The notes: generated by a model from the letters alone, not told the origin. A stretch of 64,000 bases of DNA from Anthostomella pinea (GCA_963556695.1 CAUWAG010000013.1:124001-188000), one strand, 5' to 3'; shown: positions 32,272-43,802, counted from the stretch's first letter. Translations and numbers: made by a program.

Positions 32272-32922
32272 TCAGACCCGCGCAGCGACGAGGCTCATAT
32301 AGATGCCCCAAAGCAGGCCAACGAAGTTGAGGAAGACGATGCGACGCTCGACGGGCACGCAGCTGAAGCTGATGATGGAGGCGAACGGCCAGATCTTGTA
32401 GCCGGCGACGATGAGCGGTATGGTCTCGGTGCGGACATTGTGTGCGATCTGGGCCAGCGGCTGCCTCTTCATGATGCCCATCAATACGAAAAAGGCGACG
32501 GTGTTGAAGATGGCGCCCAGGGTGATGCAGTCGATGAACCACTTGCTGAGGGTGTTGCGGATGTTGAGCTTGGGCTTCTGGTGGTCGCCGGCGCCGGCGC
32601 CGGGGCTTGCGGACCCGGACCCCTCGCCGCCGTTGCCGCGGGGGTCCGTCGTCATCTGCTTCTCGAGGTCGCGGCTGTCGTGCTTGGAGGGCGCCTTGTT
32701 GTTGCGCGGCTCGTAGGCGGGGAAGCTGCGCTCGAGCAGCTGCTGCCAAAGGTAGTTCGGCGGCGCGGACACGAATGTGCAGGTGACGAAGCGGAGGAAG
32801 CTGGGCAGATCGAAGACGAAGGGCTTGCTGCCGCGGTAGGCTTCGAGGAACTGGGCGAGGATGTTGGAGGCGCTCGAGAGGGCGGCGGCGGCCAGTGTGG
32901 CCTTGACCATGGGCGAGGGCAT
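32272..32922 (-). CDS. Mpv17/PMP22-family membrane protein
   Basis: A 216-residue intronless protein. I start at 32922 (MPSPMVKATLAAAALSS); an in-frame ATG at 33000 would add 26 residues. Residues 1-65 contain two hydrophobic segments (ATLAAAALSSASNILAQFL and FLRFVTCTFVSAPPNYLW). A disordered basic and glycine-rich insert of about 50 residues follows, then the conserved C-terminal half. That half has KWFIDCITLGAIFNTVAFF, IVAGYKIWPFASIISFSCVP and RIVFLNFVGLLWGIYMSLV, the WKxWP..N/F..VP..R..F.NFV..W signature of the family. Members sit in peroxisomal or inner mitochondrial membranes and form small channels or affect membrane homeostasis. The glycine/serine insert is longer than usual. No defect is seen. 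Confidence 0.85.
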   Translation of the reverse strand: MPSPMVKATLAAAALSSASNILAQFLEAYRGSKPFVFDLPSFLRFVTCTFVSAPPNYLWQQLLERSFPAYEPRNNKAPSKHDSRDLEKQMTTDPRGNGGEGSGSASPGAGAGDHQKPKLNIRNTLSKWFIDCITLGAIFNTVAFFVLMGIMKRQPLAQIAHNVRTETIPLIVAGYKIWPFASIISFSCVPVERRIVFLNFVGLLWGIYMSLVAARV

Positions 32923-33723
32923 GGTCGCGAGTGCTGCTCTGCTGGACAGGCTACAGCTAGTTGACTCGCGATTGAAATCAGTCGGGCCGGCGATGGTCAA
33001 ACATTCGATTCCCTAGCAGCAGGCGAGATGAAGATGTGAGGTTTCGTGTTGGCATTGAAGAGAGCAGAGAGAAGCCGGATGAATTGGATAAATGGGGTGG
33101 GATAATAAGGTTCCCGGAGGTCCTGACCTGGGAGCTGGCAAGATTCGGGGATTACGTAGCGGACTGCGATGGAGTAGGCCACGTGAGCTTACTGTTTCAA
33201 GGAGAGATCTGCATCTGCATCTGCTCTGGTGTCCTGCCCAAGGCCTCTAGAGACTGATAACATTGAAGGCATATGACTTGGTTGGTTCACCAAGACTCGC
33301 CAGCCGATGGGCGAGAAGTTGAGAACTTACAGTTTATGGATGCTGTTCAAACACCCGGTACCAAATGTGAAACAGCGACTTACTGTCAGGACGCTCGGAC
33401 CACCTGAAGCTGAGCCAGCTCAAACTGAAGGACCTCAAGCTTGAGGGAAAGGGGCCTTTCCAGCGGACCGGTCTGCGTCGGCTGTAAGTCGATATCCTCT
33501 TGATTATGTTCGCCGTGGCATAGTAGACTTAGATCACCATGGAGAGAACAGCTTGTAACAGGCTGCCTGTTACGGATGACTGAGCCCAGAAAACTGTTGA
33601 CGATGCGCACTTCATAATGGACTCTGTGTATTGTCCAGCCAGTGGAAACGCAGATCTCGTTATCAGAGATGCTTCGAGGCGCCCAGCCCAGATGGCTCAA
33701 CATCGCCAGTCTGCCATCGTTCT
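32923..33723. other. intergenic
   Basis: This lies between the Mpv17-family gene (its 5' side) and the 3' end of the DUF726 gene. A minus-strand open frame at 33386-33703 has no recognisable feature. Confidence 0.4.
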
Positions 33724-35859
33724 CTATGACTTTTCCGAAGCGTTGCCCTTGATATTCACCTTCTCCATCATGCGACTGATACCGCCCTGCTCGTTCTTCC
33801 GCCCAACGTCCTCCTCCATCTTCTGAACCTCGTCCTCGCCAACCCCCTTGTTCACAGCGTCGGCGTCAGCCGACCGGGGCTTCCCACCAGCAGCTTCGCG
33901 CTGTTCTCTCTCATCCTCCTCCTGGTTCTGGAGCTTGCGTTCTTCGTGCTTGAGCTCATGTACATCAATATCTTCAAACCCAATGCGCTTGAAGATGGGC
34001 CCGGCGGCGTGCCGGTACAATGTGTGCCCCTCGACCAGGTCGGAGATGTTGACGTTCTCGACGCCTTTGACGTTGAGGATGGGCTGCAGTCCCGCAACGC
34101 CATATTGGAGGCCGCTACTCCGGTATAAGAAGGCCAGGATGTAGTCTTCGGTGCTGTAGGCGTTGACAACCCGACCGGTCACTACAGATCGGACGCGGCG
34201 CCATTCCGCTGAACTACACGGGGTAGGTGCTCCGAGCAGGACGGCATTCTCAATGAGGCCGAAGGCGTGGCGTCGGGCTAGCTCCTGCAGGCAGAAGTAT
34301 ATGACTTTGGCACCGAGCGAATACCCGATGAGCGTGACTGGTCGTTCGCCCTGGGCCTTGTTGATGAGAGCATCTGCAAGCACTTCGCCAGCTTTCTGTG
34401 CTCGCTGGTTGGCGACACTCCACGGGTTGTCGATGATGCGACCGGCATTGGTGAGGGATATCGGCCATAATCCAGCCATCAATGCCGCAAAGACGGTACG
34501 CTTGATGATCTCCGTGCGCGCAACTTTCCATGCGACCGAAGTGATCAACGTCCTGAGGGAGTTGCCGAGGCTCACCAAGGCCTCGAGTTCGTACCGGAGA
34601 GCGAAAGATTCTTGACCTGGGCCGATGACTTTCCAAGGCGCGACGATCTCGTCTTCGTTGCTGAGCCAGCCAGATATACCGATGGCAACCCGTAGTCGGT
34701 GGGAGTCACCCTCGCTCTTGCCTTGTTTACGCACAGGCACGAACGCGAAGTCCTGGACGTCTCTGGTGTACCTTTCCATAGCATTGCTGGTCATCTTCGC
34801 GCCGTAAGCTCCGAAGAGGCTGCCCACGAGCACACCACTTCCGGCCAGAGCCCCAAGATACCCAGCGGTAGCAGTCGCGCCGAGACCGATGCCACCCAGC
34901 ACGGTCCCAACTCCGGCTGCTAAGAAGGGTGCTGCGAGTCCACCCGTGATGCCTATGAGAGCTGCACCAGCGACGCCAGCTGCTCCCATCTTCCATCGTC
35001 GAGCAGTGCGGTTATCGTCTGCTCGCTTCTTCGTTTCCTCGTCGGCTGACATCTGCTCTGCAGCAGCCAAGAGTCCCTGGGCAATCTTGCTTTCGTCGTC
35101 CGAGAAGATGGTGACTGAAAGCCCTAGGCTAGTAGTGAGGTACAGCAAAAGTGTCCGTGAGTGTGCCCGGTAGTGCTCCAGGCTGAGCATCAGGAGTAGA
35201 GCCGAATGCAGAACCAGGACCCTCTTCTCCTTGTCCATCTTGCGTAGCGGCGTCTCAATCGGTGGGTAAAATTTGACGAGTGCTTCGTCGATCTTGTTGT
35301 CAAGTTCGCTCTTCTGGATACCCTCTAACGCTGGTCCGGATCCCGAGCTGGCGGTTTCTGGCTTTGAGTGCTGCTTCGACTGGTCCTCCGCTGTCTTCTT
35401 GGAGTTGACAACTTCGCCGACCCGGAGGATGACGCTGTCTCGCCAATCGTCGAAGAAATTTAGAGCGGCCGCCTTCAAAGCGGCCATCTTCTCGTCACTG
35501 ACCTCCTTCTCCCGCTTCGCCAGGCCGCTTTTCTGCTTCTCTATAGTCTTCCGCTCCTGCTCGCTTCCCTGTGCATCCTCGCCAGCTTTCTCCGCGTCAA
35601 CTGAATCGCCATTGCCGTCTTTGACTGTCGCAGCAACGTCGTCCTCCTGGGATCCAGTTTCCTTGGGGTCAAAGGTGTCGAGGAGCTGCTTGCGCATGGC
35701 CTCGGTGATGTCACAGATGAGCAGTGTCAGCGCGCCGCGGTCCTCGTCGGTCTCCAGAATCGTTGTCAGCGACTCGCCTTCCTGCTCGTGCTTCCCAGCC
35801 TCGCCATCTTTGCTGTTGCCGCGGAAGGCCGTACTGGCTTTCTCAAACATCGAAGGCAT
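33724..35859 (-). CDS. DUF726 (TMCO4/Mil1-like) alpha/beta-hydrolase membrane protein
   Basis: A 711-residue intronless protein. I start at 35859 (MPSMFEKAS), not at the in-frame ATG at 35907. Residues 1-190 are acidic, lysine-rich and partly coiled. Residues 205-265 are helical. A glycine/alanine-rich hydrophobic region (about 292-355, GVAGAALIGITGGLAAPFLA and VLVGSLFGAYG) could insert in a membrane. An alpha/beta-hydrolase domain follows, with ISGWLSNEDEIVAPW, the nucleophile elbow GYSLGAK near 512-518 and VLLGAPTP. The last 100 residues are charged. This is the DUF726 family of human TMCO4 and yeast Mil1, conserved through fungi; the enzymatic substrate is not established. It is complete. 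Confidence 0.8.
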   Translation of the reverse strand: MPSMFEKASTAFRGNSKDGEAGKHEQEGESLTTILETDEDRGALTLLICDITEAMRKQLLDTFDPKETGSQEDDVAATVKDGNGDSVDAEKAGEDAQGSEQERKTIEKQKSGLAKREKEVSDEKMAALKAAALNFFDDWRDSVILRVGEVVNSKKTAEDQSKQHSKPETASSGSGPALEGIQKSELDNKIDEALVKFYPPIETPLRKMDKEKRVLVLHSALLLMLSLEHYRAHSRTLLLYLTTSLGLSVTIFSDDESKIAQGLLAAAEQMSADEETKKRADDNRTARRWKMGAAGVAGAALIGITGGLAAPFLAAGVGTVLGGIGLGATATAGYLGALAGSGVLVGSLFGAYGAKMTSNAMERYTRDVQDFAFVPVRKQGKSEGDSHRLRVAIGISGWLSNEDEIVAPWKVIGPGQESFALRYELEALVSLGNSLRTLITSVAWKVARTEIIKRTVFAALMAGLWPISLTNAGRIIDNPWSVANQRAQKAGEVLADALINKAQGERPVTLIGYSLGAKVIYFCLQELARRHAFGLIENAVLLGAPTPCSSAEWRRVRSVVTGRVVNAYSTEDYILAFLYRSSGLQYGVAGLQPILNVKGVENVNISDLVEGHTLYRHAAGPIFKRIGFEDIDVHELKHEERKLQNQEEDEREQREAAGGKPRSADADAVNKGVGEDEVQKMEEDVGRKNEQGGISRMMEKVNIKGNASEKS

Positions 35860-37303
35860 TTTGATGCTATGTGGTGCTGACGACCAGGTCAATGGACGAC
35901 GTGCCAATGGAATGAAGGTAGGTGAGGTGGTCTTTATGCATTGAGCAACCTCCTACGTCATCAGTCGGGGTGCTGCGCGGCAGGTAGACCTGAACCAACG
36001 CCCGCTAAATTTAGCACGCTTAGGGGGAGATCCTCCGCTAAACGTCCCGATCGATCCAGGTTGCGGGTGATGCAACTCACCTGCCCTACTCGCCCAAGCC
36101 TGAAATGTAAGTCTTCCAAAGGGCCACTCATCCCTGCATGCAATACCTCAAATGCGATTCACTTCATATAGATGATGGTAAGAGAACAGGGGCTGTTGGG
36201 AGATACCGGCTTCTTTGATGTTCAATCTCGTAACTGTATGGCCAATATCCCGTCTACTGTCGGTAGAGGGACGCCGTCTCTCGAAGTGGCACACTCCTCT
36301 ATCTCATCCCCAAAAAGCTCCTCAAGTGGTACATGGATAGGTACCCAAAAGAACTGATGAATTGCTCCAAGCTTGACCATTCCAGGGTACCAACTGGAGC
36401 GAGGAATCCAGTATTCTTAATTTAATGCGCGGTTTATGATGAGTAGAAAACACCCTGCCGGGGCGTTTAGCTTTCGTATCTTGTCGACTCTCCCAGGACA
36501 CTTCAAATATACAGCATGATATGAGTAATGACATACCTCGAAGGCTAATTTGCCCTAAGTGCTTACCTAGAGTGACTACCGGAGTCTTTCGTACTTGTTT
36601 GGGAAGGCCGTACTTGATGTAATTTACCTACATCGGTCAATCATACTGTTTGTAAGCTGTTGCCCTTCTTGTCCTTCGTTTTCATCGCACCTTCTAAGAG
36701 TCATACATAATACGTGTTGTTTTAGATCACCCGATGCTTTTGGTTTACTTTAAGCCCACCCGAAACGCGTCCAGGATAGAGGACATAGTCTTAGTTGGAG
36801 GGTATAGAGAGACATCTTCCGCGTAGAAGAGAATTGACATACAAGTTGCGTGCAGGCCGGAGGCATTAGGCTTATTTCAGTCGCTTCGGCCTCTCGTTGT
36901 ACATACATGGAGCAGAGGCCAGCAAGCTCATGTGACCGGCTATTGATCAGCGTGATATCATGCGTACTGGCTTGATCAGACAGCAAGTGACATGAGGTGA
37001 AATGATGAGTGGAGAATTGTTAAAAGAATTGTTAACATAGTTCGACGAAGGGGGCAGAACTACTCCTATAGCATCCACCTGCACACATCTTTATGACGCA
37101 CCCAGCAACTATTCGGCGCAAATCCCCCACGGGGAGAATTATTCAGTTTTCATCTCAGGGCTCCCACCTGGCATGACCACCACCCGTGTCCTTGGTGCCA
37201 TTCGCGGCGTTGGTCGGGTTTAGAATTCCTCGATCTAAGCCGAGAACGAGCGATACCCCACGTCGGGAGCAAAGTCACTTTCTGGGGTTTTCGTGCTGCA
37301 CGC
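35860..37303. other. intergenic
   Basis: This includes the promoter of the DUF726 gene. No supported gene, RNA or repeat in about 1.4 kb. Confidence 0.4.
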
Positions 37304-37951
37304 ATGATGAAACTCGGAGTCTGGGCTGGAGACCTTGACTTCGACAGCTACTATGCCCAAATCGTGCCGAATAGGACCAAGGTCCGCGGGCAAGAGGCAA
37401 ACGAAGGTAGCCGAGCCGTACGAGTATCGGGACCGCCGACGGTTATAGACGCACAAGCACGGCTTCGTTTCTTCGCCGCTAACTCTACTTCGAATTGGAT
37501 GAGATTGAGGATATCACTCGGGACGATCGCCTTGCGATCTTGGGGTTCCGCTTTGGGAGCTTCCGAGAACAATGCAAAAATGCATACGAGGAACTTCGCA
37601 GCGACGCCTTCTATCGGAATTGGGTGGGCGTTGAATACGCCAACGATCCATGTGACAGGCTTGCACCAGCCGCCAATGTCTGATGGTTTCAAGGTAAGTA
37701 GTCGTCCACCGAGCACCCGCGTAGCATACGTTCTCAAGCTCATCGGTGCAAATAGAGGCACACGTACAAGACTGGGCTCTTCCAAAAGAAGCAACCCAAC
37801 AACGCAGGAAGTGAAGGGTAGCCCATCCAAAGCGAGGAAGTTCCTTCGGAGGGCCAAGGTAGTCTTGTTAACATTCCGACATCACTCGGAGTTTCGTCGA
37901 CATACGGGCTGCATACTTCTTGCATACGTTCTTTGCCTAGCGCGGAGCTGA
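37304..37951 (+). other. possible coding relic
   Basis: The longest open frame here is 215 codons, but a neighbouring frame at about 37480-37683 has more protein-like composition (ELDEIEDITRDDRLAILGF, REQCKNAYEELRSDAFYRNW) and ends at a stop just before a good splice donor (AAG-GTAAGT at about 37690). This suggests a small gene broken by a frameshift, or a chance open frame. No family is recognised. Confidence 0.25.
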
Positions 37952-38681
37952 CACCTTTCACATCCCTTGTACCCTTGTTGATCCAGCTCCCTGAGATTGC
38001 TGCGCGGAGGTTGTCAGCGGTACCCAGCAAGCACGAATAAGCGAAGAGCCCAGGTCGGACAGGGAGGACCATGCAGCTCGTAGACAGATAGACAAGACAG
38101 CAGGCAGGAAAGATGATATCACGAGAAGGGTGAAACGGCGTTAAATCTACATCTCAATGTAACATTAGACACCGAATACTGAGATATTAGCAGCGGGGCC
38201 CCATATGTTGTTCTATATATGAACTGGAGGTGCGGGCCGGGGTTTTTCGCCACCGGCATCTCCAGTCTGGTCACGGAACTTCGCGCTTAGTGGTAGATAA
38301 AGTTCCGCAAAGATCTATACACCATTGCTGATAATTTCAGATCAGGACAGTTAGTAACGTCTTGGACACCTGTGCTTGTATCCCCTTGAGTGCTCGAGCA
38401 CACTTCAATGCGTTGTGCTGTGAGATTTCAAAGTGTTCTATTTAGGAAAGGAATTCCAGCTACTCTGGAGCGGCCAGAATGGCCCTATATATCCAAGATA
38501 CTAAAGGAAAGGATACGTGTCCTTATATTGGCCACGTATATGACAGAGTCACAGATTCAGCTGCGTACCTACACTTCCTTCAACACTTCAACACCAACAA
38601 TCAGTCGGAAATTCAACTGTTTACCTACAATTCCTACACTTCCTCCGCACGAACAACCAGTCCTAGATATCAACATTCGAC
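37952..38681. other. intergenic
   Basis: No supported gene. The right part is the upstream region of the two-exon secreted protein. Confidence 0.4.
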
Positions 38682-38991
38682 ATGCATCTGTCGTGCGTTT
38701 TCATCATTGCGCTTTCCGCGCTTGGGGTGGTCGCCAACCCCATGGTAAACAAGGTAATTTGATCTGGTCGATCCTCGCAGAATGTCCCATGGGAAAGACT
38801 AATGGATATCATTGTCGCAGGAGCAAAACTTACAGGTGCGAGGTGAGGAGGAATTTAGGGAGTGCGTGGATGGATGCCAAAAGAAGGGAGCGGTTGGCTT
38901 CCTCACATGCGTGAAGAATGATTGTGTACCACTGTGGACGGGTGGCGAGGATGATCTCAGTAAACTTATGGATGAATTATCCCTACGATAA
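38682..38991 (+). CDS. two-exon small secreted protein
   Basis: Exons 38682-38753 and 38821-38991 flank a 67-base intron (GTAATT...GTCGCAG, with a GACTAATG branch-like site), giving 80 residues. Exon 1 is nearly a pure signal peptide, MHLSCVFIIALSALGVVANP. Exon 2 encodes the mature part, with four cysteines in the arrangement ECVDGC...LTC...NDC, acidic ends, and a stop at 38989-38991. Neither exon is long enough to stand out as an open frame alone; the clean signal peptide, canonical splice sites and in-frame join support it. Size and design fit a fungal effector candidate. No family is recognised. A second secreted-protein gene lies 1.5 kb away. Confidence 0.6.
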
Positions 38992-40513
38992 GCTACAATA
39001 AGGCAAGGGCGCTCATCGGAGGGAGGCGGCGTTCCTGTTGCTGCCCGTCTGCTCCAGGAGAGGGACTTGTTGGTGCGCGCACCAACGTCGGTCTAGGGCA
39101 GTCTGATTTTTTCGGCGCTGGACGCTCCTGGTGATGGGGAGGGCTAAAGACATCTGTACGACTGAGTTTCTAGAAACCTGTCCATTCATTACCTACAAAG
39201 CTGAAAGTACTCGCTGTGCGAGTTCATCCAATATTTCTTCAAGTTTACGTGAATATGAGGACGGTTGCACCCTGAACCACAGCTACCTGCGTACTTGAAC
39301 CAACACGTGTACATGGGTTCGTTTAACACCATAGGGGACGCCACATAGTTAACAGCTGGCATACCAGTTGCCCCGGAAGCCTTCATGAAGACCCGACAAG
39401 GCGCTGCCAGTGGTGATCAGTTCCAGAGCATGTTGTCTTTCCAGAGAGTGGCATCATCCCAATCTCATTACAACACCATCCTAGATCAAGTACAAGCAAT
39501 ATGCAGGCCAGGATGATATCCAAGGGAGGGTGAACAAAGGACGTACGACAACGCACACAGCGCATGGTCGATCGTCTTTTCTACATGGTGATACGTAGAA
39601 TGAGCCAGAAAAGGACGCGGTAACTTCGCGTCTTCTGCCGTTCTGCTCAATATAAAGCATGCCACATCATGAAGCGTCTAAGTGTGTGAAAAAATGATGA
39701 CCAGCATGTCAGCCAGCATCCAAGTGGTTGGGCATGTGTGCCAGGCTTTCACACTGGATAACGACTGGGTGGACGAAAAGCCCTATAACTATTGGCTACA
39801 TGCACTCGGATATCCCAATGACCGGATCGAGCATTGGACGAGATGTTACCACTTACATCTCTCTCAAAAGTTCCAACCAATCAAGTGAGCGGGGGCAATC
39901 GGGTTGCGAATAAGTGTATATCGAACATAAATACAATGCGGTCATCGTATCGCCACGCGGGTGTCTTCTTCTCGACACGTCGAGGTTGGGTGTGGGTTTT
40001 CTATTTCGGTATTCCATGTACATAGCTGTCATCCTTTACGATTCCAACTGCGTACGTTGGGCCTAGGGGCCAGCTCGCCGGCTTTGCCGGGGCCGAGTAC
40101 ATGTAACCTCCAGGATCGGTGGCGAGATAATCCTTACAGTGGATCGTGGTTACTGGACACCAAAGATGAATTTAGGGAAAGAGTCTGCATCCTACGTCAC
40201 CAGCGGCAAACTGAAGCAATTATAGAAAAGAGTAGTAGTTACATTTCTGATCTGGCCTAGTCTAGAACCTCTCGCTGTTGATCCTCCACGCTCGTCGTTC
40301 TCTTGTGTCACGGCACTAGACAGCCCCACAGGATCAACCCCTTTATACCAAATCATGCCTTCAAGCTTGCTCCAACTTGCTTTCCTTCTTCACATACAAC
40401 ATGAATAGTCATTCTCGAGCCACCAGCAGTCGAGCTGTGACAAGCTTATAATTCGCATCAATACTTGGACAACTGCAACTACAATCTCATTCCTCTCCGG
40501 TAGTGATCATCCG
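38992..40513. other. intergenic
   Basis: About 1.5 kb without a supported gene. Short frames at 39682-39888 and 39961-40260 lack recognisable features. The right end is the promoter of the next secreted protein. Confidence 0.4.
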
Positions 40514-41014
40514 ATGCATTACTTTCGCTTATCCAGTCTTTCGGGGGCGCTGGTTTTGAGCATTATCGTCTCCTTCGCCGTCCCGCCAACACTGGGTGTC
40601 GCGCTACCATCAAGCGACGATAACAGCGAAACAGACGCGGCATCATCATTATTACCTGCGTCTTCTCCTTATGGAAGTGCTTCTCGGGTACGGGCGCGAG
40701 ACGGCAAATGGAGCGACCTCGACAACAAGTGGAGCGATGTCTTCCACCTGTCCGGCCGCAAGAATTACAAGCGGCAATACACCAACTGCATGTGCGGGTA
40801 CGCGCCAGGTCTCCCTCCTAGCGATACCCCGGATTTCTGGGCGGGTTGGACGAAGTGCAACGGGGATTGCAGTAGGAAGCTGGTAGTGTCGGACAAAATG
40901 CTCAAGTCCGTCAAGGATTGGTACCAGGATAGTGCCGGAAACGAGAAAATGTTGAAACACCCGTGGCCTCCCACGCCGGTTTGTGACGCGGTAAAAGAGA
41001 ACAGTGAGGAGTGA
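40514..41014 (+). CDS. secreted protein with predicted Kex2-type processing site
   Basis: A 166-residue intronless protein. The start MHYFRLSSLSGALVLSIIV and following VPPTLGVA form a signal peptide of about 30 residues. A serine/aspartate-rich pro-region (about 31-60) is followed by an imperfect short repeat, KWSDLDNKWSDVF, and then a dibasic YKR just before QYTNCMCGYAPG. The mature part after that site would be about 75 residues with five cysteines (NCMCG, KCNGDC, VCDAV). The pro-region plus Lys-Arg layout is typical of fungal secreted proteins cleaved by a Kex2-like protease in the Golgi. No family is recognised; an effector or small toxin-like role is possible but unproven. Confidence 0.65.
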   Translation: MHYFRLSSLSGALVLSIIVSFAVPPTLGVALPSSDDNSETDAASSLLPASSPYGSASRVRARDGKWSDLDNKWSDVFHLSGRKNYKRQYTNCMCGYAPGLPPSDTPDFWAGWTKCNGDCSRKLVVSDKMLKSVKDWYQDSAGNEKMLKHPWPPTPVCDAVKENSEE

Positions 41015-41825
41015 AAAAGGACGCAGGACGCTCCAGGAGGAGGCAATATGTAGCGGTTTGGACATGGATTTGTGACTAGATCACCCCCGGCACCCGGGAC
41101 CGCGCCCATGTTTTACACCTCTGAACTACCTCTACCATGGCCCTCACTTGAGACTACTACGAACCTCGAGATGGTGAGCTAGTAATGTGGTAAAATAAAC
41201 TCTTCCTCTGCTTCAAACAAGAGTCAGCAGCTTTATACCTTAATCTCGATCTGCGTGGCCGATGGAGAGTAGGCTACCTATCACACAGACTCTAAAGGGA
41301 AAAGCCCTCCTCAGCCATCGAATTATCGAACCGTCACCTTGGAAACCCGCGCATGTGATTAAAACAGCTATCCAGCTCCAGGCCCCAGCGCGCTCTCCTC
41401 ATAGGTTTGGCGCGTCGCCAGCAGGCTGCCAGGTCTGCCTTGAGCGGCTGTACCACCCCAGACTGGGCGCTCAGTGTCAAGTGACTCACTTCTGGGACCG
41501 CCAGCCAATCAAGTTACACGACGCAGGCCGTGTGTGACATCGCCGACAACCCCTTTGTCAATGACTCCCTCGCTCATGTAAATAGAACCAATGGAGCTAG
41601 AGATCGGTAATCGATGACGAGACGTACTTCTACGATATAAAAACTCGACGCTGGTCTCCGAGCCGCTTGAATAATCCCTGATGGCTCATTGCACCTCAGT
41701 CTTCACCAGGACACTCATCTCGTACTTGGCTGTAATGAGCCCCAGCTTACACCCTTCGCTGTCACCCGGCTCTAGTTGTGCGCTGGTATATGACAAATTC
41801 CTCTGTTCTTAAGTCTTATAAAGAC
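41015..41825. other. intergenic
   Basis: No supported gene in this stretch. Confidence 0.4.
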
Positions 41826-42944
41826 ATGGCTGTAGCAACCCCTCCCACACACCAGCAAACGCGGCGCTTGGCACCCGGACTGAGTCCAGCGACTGCTAGA
41901 CTCAAGTATCATGTCGACCTTGACGAGACGTGCCGGCGACAGGCCTTCAAGCATAACCGCGTCACCCAGGTCAGTCTTAAGATATCCAAGTAACATCTCG
42001 ATACTTTCCTTAAATAATCGGGTTTGGGATCCTCGCCACGCTAGCGAGTCTCCTCCGGAGTTCCTCTCTCAAAGGAGCATCACACAGGAAGAATTCTGAC
42101 ACGAATCAACAAGCAGCTGAAGCTCAACTCCCGCGTCAACCACATGACCCGCCAGCGCAAGGCCTCAACTCCGCGCCAACGCTGGGCCCACGAAGACGAG
42201 GACAACCACCGGCTAGCCCGCGACCGCACCATCGCGCTGCCCGGCGACGGAACCGGCAACAAGCCGCGCCTGCAGCGCCAGGAGGCATTCCGCGCGCCCA
42301 GCAGCAGCAGCAGCGCATGGCTCTACACCGAAATGGTGGACGATGACGACGCGGACCTGTACCATCTAGGCCTGCTGTACGACGACGAGCAGGCCGGTTT
42401 CGGGCTCGACGCCATCGCGCACTCCGATCCCGTGTACGCACTCCGCCCAGCGAACCCCGCGCGCAAGCGCTGCGTGGGACGGTTAGAGAGCAATGCTCCG
42501 GGGTTGGCGCCGGACACGTTCGCGTCTCTCGATGGGTACATGGAGATTGCGCGGTATACGGCGCCTGATCTGGACGAGATCTCGTTTCTGGATACTGAAG
42601 CTGCATCTCTTTACCCGTCCCAACAATGCCGAACCCGACGCGAACCGCGAATCTAGGGCCATGATGGTGGCGTCGCACCGGTAGAGGGTGACCCAAGCGG
42701 GCTGCTCTCCATCATATACGAGCTCGTCGAGAGCTCGATCCGCTCGCTGGTGTCGTCTCCGACAGCGTGCGATTTTCCTGATTTGATTCATGATGCTGTC
42801 AACGAGGAGATAGAGGATGAGGAAGAATATGCAGATGATGACTGGGCCTTGGTTTCAAAAGCCGCGAACTCAAGTCATATTGCCGCTGCCGCCGTCAACG
42901 CGCAATGTCCGCCGCGACCGACGACGCCAGAATCGTACTGCTGA
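41826..42944 (+). pseudogene. hypothetical protein gene with an in-frame stop
   Basis: A likely first exon (41826-41969, MAVATPPTHQQ ... TQ) joins in frame to 42075 (ctcaaag | GAG) across a 105-base intron. The second exon runs through RINKQLKLNSRVNHMTRQRK, a serine run and an acidic, aromatic region (YTEMVDDDDADLYHLGLLYDD) to a TAG at 42654-42656. The same frame continues for 95 more codons with clear coding composition (LLSIIYELVESSIRSLV, AVNEEIEDEEEYADDDWALV) to 42944. A CAG-to-TAG change would explain the stop; an unseen intron or a truly shorter protein are alternatives. The 5' exon is tentative. I do not recognise the family. Confidence 0.45.
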
Positions 42945-43311
42945 TTGACCGCTCGTAGCAGGTCTGTACTTGGGTTTCCCTCGAAGCCCCTGGATCTCGA
43001 CTCGAAGTGGAGGGGCTGGCGGCGGCTGCCTCGGCTGCCTCGACGGGTCCTTTAGACCCAGCCCTGGCGCTGGTATGTGGGACGAGGGGATGGGAGGATG
43101 GTTGGCATCTGGATGGGGAAATCGGATTGGAGACGCAAGGCAGCTGTGTGCTCGTAGCCTTGAAAGCTTCTTGAGCTCGCTGCCAGTGTTTGAGGTGTAT
43201 AGCAAAGTGTACACCTTGTAGGATTGATGGCGCCGCGGCGCTGCGGATTGCCATGTTTTGGTGCTTGAGTAGCGACCAATACCTGTCTCCATTAATTTGT
43301 CACGATTCATG

Positions 43312-43498
43312 ATCTTCTGTGAGCAGTATCCATCTGTATATGTAAGCGGTATGTGGGGATCAGGCACGCTGTCGGGTCGTACAGGGACCCACAGGGCATC
43401 TAAGTGTATTCTACCACCAACAAACAGTCGATAGACCTTTTCTTGAAAACAAGAACGCGGTCACGCTCATACTGCACTTATCGTTTCACGGATAATGC
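43312..43498 (-). repeat. dispersed repeat, better-preserved copy
   Basis: The reverse complement of this segment matches 6254-6437 almost throughout, and its sequence is GC-normal. It retains C or G at most positions where the 6.3-kb copy has T or A. The end ...GGATACTGCTCACA looks like an LTR end. It lies between two genes and not within AT-rich DNA, so it may have escaped RIP or be a younger or shorter remnant. Confidence 0.65.
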
Positions 43499-43802
43499 TC
43501 TCATCTTCTATAGAATTCAGGCTCTCTTTCGCGTAGTTCTCGAAGCGCTGTGGACGTATGCGTAGGTGCTTGCGCATTGACCTACCTGCTTGCACCTTGC
43601 GTGTGCGATGCACCCTTATCAGTGTAGAGTCAGCCCAGTCAGGGTGGTTCCTACGTGCGATACCCCTGTAACAGGGGAGGGAGAGGCGTCAGTGGACGGA
43701 CTTCTTGTAACAAGTGGTGTAAAACCAGTCCTCAATGCGTAATGACGAATTTTCATAGCTATCCGGGTACCCTAGACCATAGCATGACACTGCACATGAG
43801 CC
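43499..43802. other. intergenic, 3' side of the SET gene
   Basis: No supported gene; it contains the 3' flank of the leftward MYND-SET gene. Confidence 0.4.

Noticed and set aside
35273..35944. 223-codon plus-strand open frame
   Set aside because: It is serine-rich and antisense to the DUF726 gene.
37351..37857. 168-codon minus-strand open frame opposite the 37-kb relic
   Set aside because: It overlaps a plus-strand frame with more protein-like composition and shows no motif.
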